Source: Streptomyces megasporus (GTDB taxonomy: Bacteria > Actinomycetota > Actinomycetes > Streptomycetales > Streptomycetaceae). From it: a stretch of 64,000 nt of DNA. Of this stretch, positions 35,439-45,563 are shown in pieces. Both the position numbers and the translations under genes were made by a program. The notes under the pieces are model-generated. The model was not told the DNA's origin. It saw nothing but the letters and a program-made list of their open reading frames with translations, and did no database searches. The DNA is taken from positions 62,001 through 126,000 of the forward strand of contig NZ_JODL01000008.1 in the NCBI RefSeq assembly GCF_000718985.1, written 5' to 3'. The first letter of the stretch is position 1, and each line of letters starts with the position of its first letter.

Positions 35439-36319
35439 GTCTCTCCCAGGACTTTCTCAATGAAGGCCAGCGACTCACGTGGGGTGAGAGCCTGCGCTCG
35501 GATCATTCCGTACCGCATCTCAAGGATCTGGACCTCCTTGGGATCGGAAACCAGGCGGCTGGTGAGCTGAGCTTCCGAGTACCCCACCGCCGAGCCGTCC
35601 CCGAGCTTCAGCACACGCAGTTCACCAGCCATCCCGGCGTGTTTTTCGCGGCTCGTCGGCATCACCTGAATCTCGACGTGCCGCAACTGTCCGACTTCCA
35701 GCAGGCGTTCGAGCTGGCGTCGCAGCACCATTCTGCCCCCGAGTGGGCGTCGGAGCGTCGCCTCTTCCTGGACAAAGGCCAGGAGTGGAACAGGCTGCCG
35801 TTCGAAGATCCTCTGTCGAGCCATACGAGCGGCCACGTGCCGCTCGATGTCATCCGCGCTGTACGTGGGGAGTCGCATCTCGAACAACGCCCGCGTGTAT
35901 TCCTCTGTCTGCAATAGACCATGCATGTTGTGGTTGCCGTACGCGCCCATCTCGACGGCCTCGGCCTCCAGCCTGGCCAGATCGCGGACCTTCTTCGGAT
36001 AGCGCGCCTCCGCCACGTCGTCCTTCATCGCCGCGAGCTTGCCGCCCGCGCCCAGGACCGCGTCCGCTTTGGTCAGGAACTCCGGGTGCGGCAGGCGCTT
36101 GGCCCGCTCCACGGCCGAGACCATGCCCAGGCTGTATCCGATGGCCTCGCCCAGCTCCGCCTGCGTCAGCCCGGCCGCCTCCCGCCACAACTTGATCTGG
36201 CGGCCGGCGGCCCGCACCACCGCCCCGTACTCGTCGTCCCACTCCGCTTGCCAGGACGTGCCGTCCGCGCCGTCCGTCGTGTGCGCCTTGCGGGCCGCGT
36301 ACTCACTGTCCACGGTCAT
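35435..36319 (-). CDS. XRE-family regulator with DUF5753 domain
   Basis: 294 aa from ATG 36319. An N-terminal helix-turn-helix (about residues 45-70, LTQAELGEAIGYSLGMVSAVE) is followed by the DUF5753 domain (from about residue 115: 'MGAYGNHNMHGLLQTEEYTR', 'LRHVEIQVMPTSREKHAGM'). Such proteins with DUF397 partners regulate development or antibiotic production in streptomycetes and have been suggested to behave like toxin-antitoxin pairs. It heads an operon with three DUF397 genes and probably controls itself through the upstream repeats at 36445-36470. Confidence 0.93.
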   Translation of the reverse strand: MTVDSEYAARKAHTTDGADGTSWQAEWDDEYGAVVRAAGRQIKLWREAAGLTQAELGEAIGYSLGMVSAVERAKRLPHPEFLTKADAVLGAGGKLAAMKDDVAEARYPKKVRDLARLEAEAVEMGAYGNHNMHGLLQTEEYTRALFEMRLPTYSADDIERHVAARMARQRIFERQPVPLLAFVQEEATLRRPLGGRMVLRRQLERLLEVGQLRHVEIQVMPTSREKHAGMAGELRVLKLGDGSAVGYSEAQLTSRLVSDPKEVQILEMRYGMIRAQALTPRESLAFIEKVLGET

Positions 36320-36740
36320 GTGCGTCCTCACCTCCGTTCGTGCCCGTGTCCAACGGCGCCCGCCCCGGCATGTCACCCCGAGCAGGCCGCACAGAATCGG
36401 GCCGCACCCGCACAACCGTCCGTTGCCCGAGCGTCACCGAAGACGACTCTAAGCAAAGGAACGTGACTCTGTGTAGCGAAGGATCGAAAATCACTCGAAC
36501 TGGAAATTCCGCATCTTCCGCTCCCTCGACGCGCACGTTCGCCGGAGCGAACCACGGGAAGTCCGCACACCCAGGCGAGGCGCGGGGATCGCCTGGTGGC
36601 CATGTCTGCTTAACCGGCGATTCAAACTCGCTTGCGAGCATCACGGAATGCAGCCCGTCGTGTCGAGTGCGAACCGCAGGTCACGACCGGCGCGGTTTCT
36701 CGACGCGCCGGCAATCCTCGCGGCGCGGAAGAATGGAAGA
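36320..36740. other. Intergenic: promoters of XRE operon and ppk
   Basis: A 421-nt divergent gap. GACTCT occurs at 36445-36450 and 36465-36470, a 20-nt-spaced direct repeat in an AT-richer patch that could be the XRE operator or promoter. I see no PHO-type repeat near ppk and no supportable small gene. Confidence 0.4.
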
Positions 36741-38954
36741 ATGAGCCAGTCCGCCCAGCCTTCCGTCGGTTCCATCGCCGCCTCGCGTTCGAACGTCGTG
36801 GTCCCGTCCGAGCCCGCCCCGGAGCCGGGGATCGACCTCGACGTGGACGCCTACCCGGAGGGGGAAGGCCCCGAGGACAGGGACGAGGAGCTTCCGCAGG
36901 GACGTTTCCTCGACCGCGAGCGGAGCTGGCTCGCCTTCAACGAGCGGGTGCTGGAGCTGGCCGAGGACCCGAGCACGCCGCTGCTGGAGCGCGCCAACTT
37001 CCTGGCGATCTTCGCCAACAACCTCGACGAGTTCTTCATGGTGCGCGTCGCCGGTCTCAAGCGGCGCATCGCCACCGGCGTCGCCACCCGCTCCGCCTCC
37101 GGCCTCCAGCCGCGCGAGGTGCTGGAGCAGATCTGGACCCGCTCGCGGGAGCTCATGGCCCGGCACGCCGCCTGCTTCCAGCAGGACGTCCTGCCCGCCC
37201 TGGCCGACGAGGGCATCCACCTCATCCGCTGGCCGGAGCTGACCGAGGAGGAGCAGTCCCGTCTGTTCACCCTCTTCCGGCAGCAGATCTACCCCGTCCT
37301 GACCCCGCTGGCGGTCGACCCGGCGCACCCGTTCCCCTACATCTCCGGACTGTCGCTGAACCTCGCCGTGGTGGTGCGCAACCCGGTCAGCGGCCACGAC
37401 CACTTCGCGCGTGTGAAGGTGCCGCCGCTGCTGTCGCGGTTCCTGGAGGCGTCCCCGCAGCGGTACGTGCCCGTCGAGGACGTGATCGCCGCCCACCTGG
37501 AGGAGCTGTTCCCCGGGATGGAGGTCCTCGCCCACCACATGTTCCGGGTCACCCGCAACGAGGACCTGGAGGTCGAGGAGGACGACGCCGAGAACATCCT
37601 CCAGGCGCTGGAGAAGGAGCTGATGCGGCGCCGTTTCGGGCCGCCGGTGCGTCTGGAGGTCGAGGAGAGCATCGACCCGTACGTGCTGGACCTGCTGGTG
37701 CGGGAGCTGAAGATCTCCGAGGCCGAGGTGTACCCGCTGCCCGGCCCGCTGGACCTCACCGGTCTGTTCGGCATCTCCGCGCTGGACCGGCCCGAGCTGA
37801 AGTACCCCAAGTTCGTCGCCGGGACCCACCGCGACCTCGCCGAGGTGGAGTCGGCGTCGGCGCCCGACGTCTTCGCGGCGCTGAACAGGCGGGACGTGCT
37901 GCTCCACCACCCGTACGACTCCTTCTCCACCTCCGTGCAGCGTTTCCTGGAGCAGGCCGCCGCCGACCCGGACGTGCTGGCGATCAAGCAGACGCTGTAC
38001 CGGACCTCCGGCGACTCCCCGATCGTGGACGCGCTGATAGACGCGGCCGAGTCCGGCAAGCAGGTGCTGGTGCTGGTCGAGATCAAGGCGCGCTTCGACG
38101 AGCAGGCCAACATCAAGTGGGCGCGGAAGCTGGAGGAGGCCGGCTGCCACGTCGTCTACGGGCTGGTGGGCCTCAAGACGCACTGCAAGCTGTCGCTGGT
38201 GGTGCGGCAGGAGGGCGACACGCTGCGGCGGTACAGCCACGTCGGGACGGGCAACTACCACCCCAAGACCGCCCGTCTCTACGAGGACCTGGGCCTGCTC
38301 ACCGCCGATCCGCAGGTCGGCGCGGACCTGTCGGACCTGTTCAACCGACTGTCGGGCTACTCGCGGCGCACCAGCTACCGTCGACTGCTCGTCGCGCCCA
38401 GCTCGCTCCGCAAGGGGCTGGTGCGGCGGATTCACCGGGAGATCGCCCACCACCGGGCCGGGCAGCCCGCCTTCGTGCGCATCAAGGTCAACTCGATCGT
38501 CGACGAGGCGGTCGTCGACGCCCTCTACCGCGCCTCCCGCGCCGGCGTCCCGGTGGACGTGTGGGTGCGCGGCATCTGCGCGCTGCGGCCGGGGGTGCCG
38601 GGGCTGTCGGAGAACATACGGGTGCGCAGCGTGCTCGGGCGCTTCCTGGAGCACTCGCGGGTCTTCGTCTTCGGCAACGGAGGCGACCCCGAGGTGTGGA
38701 TCGGCAGCGCCGACATGATGCACCGCAACCTCGACCGGCGGGTCGAGGCGCTGGTGAGGGTCACCGACCCCGGCCACCGCGCCTCCCTCAACCAGTTGCT
38801 GGAGACGGGCACGGCGGACACCACCGCCTCCTGGCACCTGGGTCCGGACGGCGAGTGGACGCGCCACGCCACCGACGCCGAGGGACGACCCCTGCACCAC
38901 ATCCAGGAAATGCTCATCGACGCCCGGAGGCGCCGACGTGGTCCAGCGACATGA
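36741..38954 (+). CDS. ppk: Polyphosphate kinase PPK1
   Basis: 737-aa enzyme that reversibly makes polyphosphate from ATP. An N-terminal disordered, acidic extension of about 50 residues precedes the four-domain core ('[20 protein letters not shown]'). The phosphohistidine is H500 in [11 protein letters not shown] later conserved block reads [21 protein letters not shown] 36741 is preferred because the upstream frame has no ribosome site. The CHAD gene overlaps its end and a NUDIX gene follows, a polyphosphate-linked operon. Confidence 0.95.
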   Translation: MSQSAQPSVGSIAASRSNVVVPSEPAPEPGIDLDVDAYPEGEGPEDRDEELPQGRFLDRERSWLAFNERVLELAEDPSTPLLERANFLAIFANNLDEFFMVRVAGLKRRIATGVATRSASGLQPREVLEQIWTRSRELMARHAACFQQDVLPALADEGIHLIRWPELTEEEQSRLFTLFRQQIYPVLTPLAVDPAHPFPYISGLSLNLAVVVRNPVSGHDHFARVKVPPLLSRFLEASPQRYVPVEDVIAAHLEELFPGMEVLAHHMFRVTRNEDLEVEEDDAENILQALEKELMRRRFGPPVRLEVEESIDPYVLDLLVRELKISEAEVYPLPGPLDLTGLFGISALDRPELKYPKFVAGTHRDLAEVESASAPDVFAALNRRDVLLHHPYDSFSTSVQRFLEQAAADPDVLAIKQTLYRTSGDSPIVDALIDAAESGKQVLVLVEIKARFDEQANIKWARKLEEAGCHVVYGLVGLKTHCKLSLVVRQEGDTLRRYSHVGTGNYHPKTARLYEDLGLLTADPQVGADLSDLFNRLSGYSRRTSYRRLLVAPSSLRKGLVRRIHREIAHHRAGQPAFVRIKVNSIVDEAVVDALYRASRAGVPVDVWVRGICALRPGVPGLSENIRVRSVLGRFLEHSRVFVFGNGGDPEVWIGSADMMHRNLDRRVEALVRVTDPGHRASLNQLLETGTADTTASWHLGPDGEWTRHATDAEGRPLHHIQEMLIDARRRRRGPAT

Positions 38955-40095
38955 CCTGTCCGTCGGAACGAGCGGTGGGGGAGGGGACCCGGGGGCCGGG
39001 ACCCTGCCGGAGCCGTTTCCGGGGGAGTACCCCGACCCGCGGAACGCCACGGCGGGCGAGGTGCTGGCGGAGTACCTCCACCGGCAGGCGACGGAGTTCC
39101 TGCGCAGCCTGCGCCTGCACGAGGAGAGCGCGGGCAGCGCGGAGTCCGCGGCCGTCGCGGCCGAGGCCGTGCGGATGCTGCGCCGCTCCGCCCGCCGGAT
39201 CGGCGCGGCCCTCCAGTCCTACCGGCCGCTGATCGACGGGGCCTGGGCCGACCAGCTCTCCGGCGAACTGGCCTGGCTGGCGGGGGTGTTGGGTCGGGAG
39301 TCGGCCTACGAGGCGCGGCTGCACCGGCTGCTCGCGGCGCTCCACCGGCTGTCCTCCGCACCCGCCGACCCCGCGCCGTCCGCCGAACCCGCCCTCGTCC
39401 CGCCCGCGCGGCCGGCCCGGCGGGGCACTGCCTCCGCCGGGGGCGGCCTGGACGCGGGCGTGGCCCGGGCCGGGGCGCTGCTGGAGCGGCAACTGACCCT
39501 CGCCCGCACCCGCGCCCACTCCGCCGCACTCCAGGCGCTCGGCTCCTCCCGCTTCCACGCCGTCGCCGACGCGGTCGCCGTCCTGGCCTCCGAGGCGCCG
39601 CTGTCCGAGGCCGCGTCCCGTCCCGTGGCCGGGGCCCTGCTGCCGCTGGCCGAACTGGCGCACCGGCGTGCGGTGGAGGCCGTGGAGGCGCTGCCGCTGA
39701 CCCGGGCTCGCCAGTCGTACAACGGTGAGGCGTTGGCCCACACCCTCGCCGTCGACGGGGAGCACGACGCCGCCTGGAACCGGGTGCGGCTGCTGGTGCG
39801 GCTGCGCCGGTACGCCCACGAGGTGGTCGGGCACGACGACCCGGCGCTGATCGCCGCCGGCCGGGCGCTCGACCGGCACCGGGACGCGGCCGAGGCCGCC
39901 GCCGCGGCGGCCGGCGCCGCCCGCACCCCCCGTATCGCGCCCGCCACCGCCTACGCGCTGGGCGTCCTCCACGCCGACCAGCGGCACGAGGTCGAGGCGG
40001 CGCGGTTCAGTTTCGGACGGCTGTGGCACCCGGCGCCCGTGGCGCCGCAGGCCGCGCCGGCGGCGGTGACGTCCGGGGCGGAGGCGGGACGCTGA
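38938..40095 (+). CDS. CHAD-domain protein
   Basis: 385 aa with a GTG start overlapping ppk by 17 nt. It is a helical CHAD domain with conserved histidines and basic residues ('[20 protein letters not shown]', '[20 protein letters not shown]', later '[11 protein letters not shown]'). CHAD domains bind inorganic polyphosphate. An Ala/Pro linker around residues 140-175 splits the two helical halves. Coupling to ppk indicates a role in polyphosphate organisation or localisation. Confidence 0.92.
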   Translation: MVQRHDLSVGTSGGGGDPGAGTLPEPFPGEYPDPRNATAGEVLAEYLHRQATEFLRSLRLHEESAGSAESAAVAAEAVRMLRRSARRIGAALQSYRPLIDGAWADQLSGELAWLAGVLGRESAYEARLHRLLAALHRLSSAPADPAPSAEPALVPPARPARRGTASAGGGLDAGVARAGALLERQLTLARTRAHSAALQALGSSRFHAVADAVAVLASEAPLSEAASRPVAGALLPLAELAHRRAVEAVEALPLTRARQSYNGEALAHTLAVDGEHDAAWNRVRLLVRLRRYAHEVVGHDDPALIAAGRALDRHRDAAEAAAAAAGAARTPRIAPATAYALGVLHADQRHEVEAARFSFGRLWHPAPVAPQAAPAAVTSGAEAGR

Positions 40096-40517
40096 TGCCC
40101 GGCCCCCGGGTGATCCGTGCGGCGGGCTGTGTGCTGTGGCGTCGTGCGGGCTCCGGCGCGGGGATCGAGATCGCGCTCGTGCACCGTCCCAAGTGGGACG
40201 ACTGGTCGCACCCGAAGGGGAAGTGCGAGAAGGGCGAGGGAGCCCTGGGCGCGGCGGTGCGCGAGGTGCGCGAGGAGACCGGCATGGACTGCCGGCCGGG
40301 CGTGATGCTCCCCACCGTGCGGTACACGGTCGGGGACGTGCCCAAGGAGGTCCGCTACTGGGAGGCCGAGGCGACCGGTGGGGCGTTCACGCCCGGCGAC
40401 GAGGTCGATCGGCTGCTGTGGCTGCCCCCGGAGGAGGCCAGGGAGCGGCTCACCCGGGACCAGGACCGCGAGCTGGTCGACGCGCTGCTGACGGTGCTCC
40501 CCCACGAGCTGCTCTGA
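40095..40517 (+). CDS. NUDIX hydrolase
   Basis: 140 aa. The Nudix box begins at about residue 40 and reads G(x5)E(x7)REVREETGM, complete for metal-dependent phosphoanhydride cleavage. The start ATG overlaps the CHAD stop by one base (TGATG). Enzymes of this type near ppk may hydrolyse nucleotide or inositol polyphosphates, an inference from context. In S. coelicolor, as I remember, the pst phosphate-uptake operon lies beyond this gene; here a heat-shock gene follows instead. Confidence 0.94.
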   Translation: MPGPRVIRAAGCVLWRRAGSGAGIEIALVHRPKWDDWSHPKGKCEKGEGALGAAVREVREETGMDCRPGVMLPTVRYTVGDVPKEVRYWEAEATGGAFTPGDEVDRLLWLPPEEARERLTRDQDRELVDALLTVLPHELL

Positions 40518-40637
40518 CGCCTCGGTCCGGCCCGTCCCCCTTCGTCTCCCCTCCCCGCCCTCCTCCCGGCAGGCTCTCCGCGCGCCCTCAAGGGGATTGT
40601 TCCGTACCTACTTTGACCTGCTCATTTGACGTGTCCT

Positions 40638-40688
40638 CTCAAGTAAGTTGAGTGCTCACTTGTCAATTTTCCTCCGTGGGGTTATATA
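40638..40688 (+). promoter_or_regulatory. Promoter and inverted repeat upstream of hsp20
   Basis: TTGTCA (40660-40665) and TATATA (40683-40688) are 17 nt apart, a near-consensus vegetative promoter and unusually AT-rich here. Immediately upstream lies CTCAA-N5-TTGAG (40638-40652). It does not match the CIRCE or the RheA operator I know. A repressor site is plausible. The ATG is about 50 nt downstream. Confidence 0.6.
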
Positions 40689-40739
40689 GGAAGCAGAGGA
40701 CATCACGGGAGGGTGAGAGAAGGAAGGAGATGGTCCGTG

Positions 40740-41162
40740 ATGCTGATGCGCACCGATCCGTTCCGTGAGCTCGACCGCCTCACCGAGCAGTTGCTCGGCA
40801 CCGTGGCCCGTCCCGTCGGGATGCCGATGGACGCCTACCGCACCGACGACCACGTCGTGGTCCACTTCGACCTGCCGGGCGTCGACCCGGAGACGGTCGA
40901 CCTCGACGTCGAGCGGAACGTCCTGACCGTCAACGCCGAGCGCTCCTGGCCGGGCCCGGAGGACGCCGAGCGGATCGCCGCCGAGCGGCCGACCGGCCGG
41001 TTCAGCCGGCAGATCTTCCTCGGCGACACCCTGGACACCGAGCGGATCGAGGCCACGTACGAGGCCGGTGTCCTGACACTGCGCATCCCGGTGGCCGAGC
41101 AGGCCAAGCCGCGCAAGATCCAGATCAGCGGCGGCTCCGACAAGAAGGAGCTCACCGGCTGA
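40740..41162 (+). CDS. Hsp20/alpha-crystallin small heat-shock protein
   Basis: 140-aa ATP-independent chaperone. The N-terminus [20 protein letters not shown] is characteristic of actinobacterial Hsp18-type proteins. The alpha-crystallin domain spans about residues 35-125 ('[20 protein letters not shown]', '[18 protein letters not shown]', '[20 protein letters not shown]'). ATG 40740 is chosen; GTG 40737 directly before it is possible. It is monocistronic, with its own strong promoter and a bidirectional hairpin after the stop. Confidence 0.94.
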   Translation: MLMRTDPFRELDRLTEQLLGTVARPVGMPMDAYRTDDHVVVHFDLPGVDPETVDLDVERNVLTVNAERSWPGPEDAERIAAERPTGRFSRQIFLGDTLDTERIEATYEAGVLTLRIPVAEQAKPRKIQISGGSDKKELTG

Positions 41163-41219
41163 GTTCGCCGGCCGGGCCCACCGGCCGGCGCCGGGCCGAC
41201 GGCGGCCGGGACCGACGGC

Positions 41220-41245
41220 GAGGGCCCGTGCCCGTACGGGCCCTC
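41220..41245. terminator. Bidirectional terminator after hsp20
   Basis: Perfect 10-bp inverted repeat (GAGGGCCCGT at 41220-41229 with its complement at 41236-41245) and a 6-nt loop. It overlaps the stop codon of the convergent methyltransferase gene. Confidence 0.6.
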
Positions 41246-42059
41246 ACCCCCTCCCGCGCGGCGCCAGGGCGTCCCACCGGACGGTGACCTCGCCCTGGCG
41301 CCAGCGCCGCGGCCCGTCCACCACCGGCCAGTCGGCGCGGACCTTCAGCACGGTCCGCATCCACCGTTGCCGGGCGCCCAGCGCGGCGTACGAGGAGGCC
41401 GCCGCCCAGGCCCGGTCCATGGCGCGGAGGAAGGCGTGCACCGGTTCGCCCGGCACGTTGCGGTGGATGAGCGCCTTGGGCAGCCGTTCGGCCAGGTCGG
41501 ACGGGACGCCCAGGGAACCCAGCCGGGTCGCGAAGGTCACCGTCCGCGGCCCCTCCGGGCCGATCGCCACCCACACGTGACGCCGCCCGATCTCGTCGCA
41601 CGTTCCCTCGACCAGCAACCCGCCGGGCGCCAGCCGGGCGCGCAGCCGGTCCCACACGGGCGCCACCTCGTGCTCGTCGTACTGCCGCAGCACGTTCGCG
41701 GCCCGGATCAGCAGGGGCCGCCGCCCGCCGGGCAGTGGCACCTCGAACCCGCCGTGCGCGAAGGTCAGCCCCTCGCGGGCGTACGGCAGCGCGGCCTCGA
41801 CCCGCGCCGGGTCGATCTCGATGCCCACCACGTTCACGTCCGGGCAGACCGTCCGCAGCCGTCCCAACAGCTCGACGGCCGTCCACGGCGCGGCCCCGTA
41901 CCCCAGGTCCACGGCGACGGGTCCGCCGGGGTCGGCGGCGCGGCACAGCGCGGCGCCGTGCGCGGCGGCGATCCAGCGGTCCATCCGTCGGAGCCGGTTC
42001 GGATTCGTCGTTCCCCGCGTGACGGCCCCCACGGGCCGCCCGACCGCACGCCTGCCCAT
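41244..42059 (-). CDS. Class I SAM-dependent methyltransferase-like protein
   Basis: 271 aa. The Rossmann motif I region reads [18 protein letters not shown], with the acidic end of strand 2 as GIEIDPARV, and '[16 protein letters not shown]' near motif IV. The N-terminal segment '[21 protein letters not shown]' is a basic leader. The family is found next to mshA in streptomycetes; the substrate is unknown. It is divergent from mshA with a 238-nt gap and convergent with hsp20. Confidence 0.85.
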   Translation of the reverse strand: MGRRAVGRPVGAVTRGTTNPNRLRRMDRWIAAAHGAALCRAADPGGPVAVDLGYGAAPWTAVELLGRLRTVCPDVNVVGIEIDPARVEAALPYAREGLTFAHGGFEVPLPGGRRPLLIRAANVLRQYDEHEVAPVWDRLRARLAPGGLLVEGTCDEIGRRHVWVAIGPEGPRTVTFATRLGSLGVPSDLAERLPKALIHRNVPGEPVHAFLRAMDRAWAAASSYAALGARQRWMRTVLKVRADWPVVDGPRRWRQGEVTVRWDALAPRGRG

Positions 42060-42297
42060 GGCGGCAACCCTACGCGCGGATCGCGCGGCGCTCGGACGCA
42101 CCCGGCGTGATCGGACGCGCCCGGCCCCGACCGAACGCCGACCGGAAGCCGGTCGGAACCGCCCGACCCCGGTGCGATGCGCGTCACGGTTTGGCAAAGC
42201 GTGGAGCGGAACGGAAATGGAACCGGGACGGCGCATGGTTGTAACCGCTCAAGGAGCGGACCGCCGCTCGGCGTCCCACCCGGAGGAGGCACCGCAG

Positions 42298-43623
42298 GTG
42301 AGCCCGTACCCCACCAGGCTCAGTCGGCGGCGGCACCGTTTCACGCGACGACCGCGGCGCGTGGCCATGCTCAGCGTGCACACCTCGCCGCTGCACCAGC
42401 CGGGCACCGGTGACGCCGGCGGGATGAACGTCTACATCGTCGAACTGGCCCGGCAGCTCGCCGCCATCGGCATCGAGGTCGAGGTGTTCACCCGGGCCAC
42501 CGCCGCCATGCTCCCGCCCACCGTCGAGCTGGCGCCCGGCGTGCTGGTGCGGCACGTGGACGCCGGCCCCTACGAGGGGCTCGCCAAAGAGGACCTCCCC
42601 GCGCAACTGTGCGCCTTCACCCACGGCGTGATGCGGGCCTGGGCGAGGCACCGGCCCGGCTACTACGACCTGGTCCACTCCCACTACTGGCTCTCCGGCC
42701 ACGTCGGCTGGCTCGCCGCCGAACGCTGGGGCGTCCCCCTGGTGCACGCCATGCACACCATGGCCAAGGTCAAGAACGCCGCGCTCGCCGCGGGCGACAC
42801 CCCCGAACCCGCCGCCCGCGTGATCGGCGAGACGCAGGTCGTGCGCGCCGCCGACCGGCTCATCGCCAACACCGCCGAGGAGGCGGGCCAACTCGTCCAC
42901 CACTACGACGCCGACCCCGCCCGCACCGCCGTCGTCCACCCCGGCGTCAACCTCGAACGCTTCCGCCCCGCCGACGGCCGCGCCGCCGCGCGGGCCCGGC
43001 TCGGACTGCCCGAGGACGCCTTCGTCCCCCTGTTCGCCGGACGGATACAGCCGCTGAAGGCCCCCGACGTCCTGCTGCACGCCGTGCGCCTGCTGCTCGA
43101 CGCCGACCCCGCCCTGCGCGAACGCCTCGTGGTGCCCGTCGTCGGCGGACCCAGCGGCAGCGGACTGGCCAAACCCGAACGGCTCCAGAAGCTCGCCGCC
43201 CGCCTCGGCATAGCCGACGTCGTCCGCTTCCGTCCGCCGGTCGGACAGGACATCCTCGCCGACTGGTACCGCGCGGCGAGCGTGCTGGTGATGCCCTCCC
43301 ACAGCGAGTCCTTCGGCCTGGTCGCCATCGAGGCCCAGGCGTGCGGCACCCCGGTCGTCGCCGCGGCCGTCGGCGGGCTGCCGGTGGCCGTGCGGGACGG
43401 CGTCAGCGGCTTCCTGGTGGACGGGCACGACCCGGCCGACTACGCGCGGGCGCTGCGCCGCCTGGTCGACGACGAGGCGCTGTCCGCCCGGATGGGCGAG
43501 GCGGCGGCCCGGCACGCCGGCGGGTTCGGCTGGGACACGGCGGCGACCGCCACGGCCGAGGTGTACGCCGAGGCGGCGGCCGAACACCGCCGCCATCTAC
43601 GATCGGCCCATGCCCATGGATGA
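42298..43623 (+). CDS. mshA: D-inositol-3-phosphate glycosyltransferase MshA
   Basis: 441-aa GT4 glycosyltransferase that joins GlcNAc from UDP-GlcNAc to inositol-3-phosphate, the first step of mycothiol synthesis. The GTG start has GGAGGAGG 8 nt upstream. The N-terminal domain shows '[20 protein letters not shown]' and '[20 protein letters not shown]'. The C-terminal nucleotide-sugar domain shows [13 protein letters not shown] and '[20 protein letters not shown]'. A basic N-terminal extension ([15 protein letters not shown]) is typical for Streptomyces. The next gene overlaps its end by 14 nt. Confidence 0.95.
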   Translation: MSPYPTRLSRRRHRFTRRPRRVAMLSVHTSPLHQPGTGDAGGMNVYIVELARQLAAIGIEVEVFTRATAAMLPPTVELAPGVLVRHVDAGPYEGLAKEDLPAQLCAFTHGVMRAWARHRPGYYDLVHSHYWLSGHVGWLAAERWGVPLVHAMHTMAKVKNAALAAGDTPEPAARVIGETQVVRAADRLIANTAEEAGQLVHHYDADPARTAVVHPGVNLERFRPADGRAAARARLGLPEDAFVPLFAGRIQPLKAPDVLLHAVRLLLDADPALRERLVVPVVGGPSGSGLAKPERLQKLAARLGIADVVRFRPPVGQDILADWYRAASVLVMPSHSESFGLVAIEAQACGTPVVAAAVGGLPVAVRDGVSGFLVDGHDPADYARALRRLVDDEALSARMGEAAARHAGGFGWDTAATATAEVYAEAAAEHRRHLRSAHAHG

Positions 43624-44143
43624 CACCTCCCCGTCCGCCGCCCCGCCGGCGGACCCGTCCGCCAAGGCCAGGGCCGCGATCGAACAGGCGCTCCGCGAGG
43701 CGGAGTTGACCTGGGAGAGTCCCGCCGACGGCAACTACGTCGTCACGCTGCCGGGCACCCGCAAGCTCTCCACGACCTGCTCGTTGATCGTCGGCCGGCA
43801 CTCCCTGTCCGTCAACGCCTTCGTCGTCCGCCGCCCCGACGAGAACCACGCCGAGATCCACCGTTGGCTGTTGGAGCGCAACACCCGCCTGTACGGGGTG
43901 GCCTACGCCGTCGACCGGCTCGGCGACGTCTACCTGGTGGGGAGGCTGCCACTGGCCGCCGTCACCCCCGAGGAGGTGGACCGGCTGCTCGGGTCGGTCC
44001 TGGAGAACGCCGACGGGGTGTTCAACACGCTGCTGGAGATGGGCTTCGCCACGGCGATCCGCAAGGAGCACGCCTGGCGGACCTCCCGCGGCGAATCCAC
44101 CCGCAACCTGGAGGCCTTCGCGCACCTGCTGCGCGACGAGTGA
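43610..44143 (+). CDS. YbjN-domain protein
   Basis: 177 aa, of the YbjN/type III secretion chaperone-like fold ('[20 protein letters not shown]', '[20 protein letters not shown]', '[20 protein letters not shown]'). The ATG overlaps the mshA end, so it is co-translated with it. The mshA-YbjN order is conserved in streptomycetes as I remember it. It is soluble, with no catalytic motif. A chaperone-like role is the family guess. Confidence 0.9.
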   Translation: MPMDDTSPSAAPPADPSAKARAAIEQALREAELTWESPADGNYVVTLPGTRKLSTTCSLIVGRHSLSVNAFVVRRPDENHAEIHRWLLERNTRLYGVAYAVDRLGDVYLVGRLPLAAVTPEEVDRLLGSVLENADGVFNTLLEMGFATAIRKEHAWRTSRGESTRNLEAFAHLLRDE

Positions 44144-44355
44144 GCGCTTCCCCCATCGCTTCCCCCACCGGCGCACCGTGAACCACGGGACGCGCGCCCC
44201 GGCGACATGTGGCCGAAGCCCATGCGCCGGGGCCTTTGTGTATGCGGCACGGACATTGCCGGTTCATCACCGCGGGGCGGACGCTGCCAGGCATCACCAG
44301 AGAGAAACAGCCACCGTCAGTGGCCCGTACGCATCCGCCGAGGAGCCGACCCGCC

Positions 44356-45558
44356 ATGCGCAGACCCGCCTTCATCTCCCTCGCCGCGGCAGCCGTGGCC
44401 GCCGCACTCGTCACCTCCTGCTCCAGCCCGGGCACCACCGCCTCCGGCGGTGACGGCGCCAAGGAGGTCGACGTCGCCCTGATCACCTCCACCAGCGGTC
44501 CGCTGGCCTCGTACGGGGAGCAGTACCTCCAGGGCTTCGAGGCGGGCCTCGACCACGCCACCGACGGCACCGGAGAGGTCGACGGCATCAAGATCAAGGT
44601 CCAGAAGTACGACGACGCCGGCGACCCCGCCAAGGGCGTTTCCCTGGCCAAGAAGAGCGCCGGCCAGGGCGTGAAGATCATCGCCGGCACGGCCGCCTCC
44701 GGCGTCGCCACCCAGATCGCTCCGGTGGCCGCCCAGAACAAGGTCCTCTACATCTCCGGCCCCGCCGCGACCGACGCCGTGACCGCCGCCAACGAGTACA
44801 CCTTCCGCTCCGGACGCCAGACCTTCCAGGACGTGGCCACCGCCCAGCAGATCCTGAAGAAGGCCGAGGGCGGGGACGCCAAGGACAAGAAGGTCGTCGT
44901 CCTGGCCCAGGACAACGCCTTCGGGCAGGCCAACGTCGCGGCCGTCGAGAGCGTCCTGGGCAAGGACGGCACCACCGTGACCTCCGTCCTGGCCCCGCCC
45001 AGCGCCACCGACCTCACCCCGACCGCCACCAAGGTCAAGGCCGCCAAGCCCGACATGGTGTTCGTCGCCTGGGCCGGCGACACCGCCCAGTCGATGTGGA
45101 CCACCCTCGACCAGCAGGGCGTGCTGGACGCCTCCACCGTCGTCACCGGCCTCGACATCCGCGCCAGCTACCCCGTCTTCGGCAAGGCCCGCGACAAGAT
45201 CACCCTGCTCGCCCACTACGTGCCGGGCGCGACCGACACCCCTGAGGCCCAGGCGGTCGAGAAGTACTTCGAGAAGAAGGGCTGGAAGACCGACCTGTTC
45301 ACGCCCGACGGCTTCAACGCCGCCCAGATGGTCGTCCAGGCCGTCCGCGAGGCCGGAGCCGACGGTGACACCGACGCCATGGTCAAGGCCCTGGAGGGCT
45401 TCACCTTCTCCGGCATCAAGGGCGAGAACACCGTGCGGGCGTCCGACCACGCCCTGATCCAGCCCATGTTCCAGGCGGAGTTCAAGGGCGACATGCCGAG
45501 CGTGGCGTTCACCGTGGACGCCCAGGGCGTCGCCCCCGTCGAGAAGAAGATCGGCTGA
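44356..45558 (+). CDS. Branched-chain amino acid-type ABC transporter binding lipoprotein (LivK-like)
   Basis: 400-aa receptor of the importer encoded downstream. ATG 44356 follows GAGGAG. The signal peptide ends in a lipobox with Cys at residue 22 (LVTSC). The fold is type I periplasmic binding ('VDVALITSTSGPLASYGEQY', 'VLYISGPAATDAVTAAN', 'VVVLAQDNAFGQANVAAVE'). First gene of a six-gene operon ending with a hydrolase. Ligands of this family include Leu/Ile/Val, amides, urea and small acids; the ligand here is unknown. Confidence 0.92.
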   Translation: MRRPAFISLAAAAVAAALVTSCSSPGTTASGGDGAKEVDVALITSTSGPLASYGEQYLQGFEAGLDHATDGTGEVDGIKIKVQKYDDAGDPAKGVSLAKKSAGQGVKIIAGTAASGVATQIAPVAAQNKVLYISGPAATDAVTAANEYTFRSGRQTFQDVATAQQILKKAEGGDAKDKKVVVLAQDNAFGQANVAAVESVLGKDGTTVTSVLAPPSATDLTPTATKVKAAKPDMVFVAWAGDTAQSMWTTLDQQGVLDASTVVTGLDIRASYPVFGKARDKITLLAHYVPGATDTPEAQAVEKYFEKKGWKTDLFTPDGFNAAQMVVQAVREAGADGDTDAMVKALEGFTFSGIKGENTVRASDHALIQPMFQAEFKGDMPSVAFTVDAQGVAPVEKKIG

Positions 45559-45563
45559 TCACG

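Noticed and set aside
35639..36466. Plus-strand frames opposite the XRE regulator
   Set aside because: The regulator's HTH and DUF5753 sequence is clear and the opposite frames have no recognisable product.
36681..39050. 789-codon minus-strand frame opposite ppk
   Set aside because: ppk is unambiguous and the antisense product shows no family feature.
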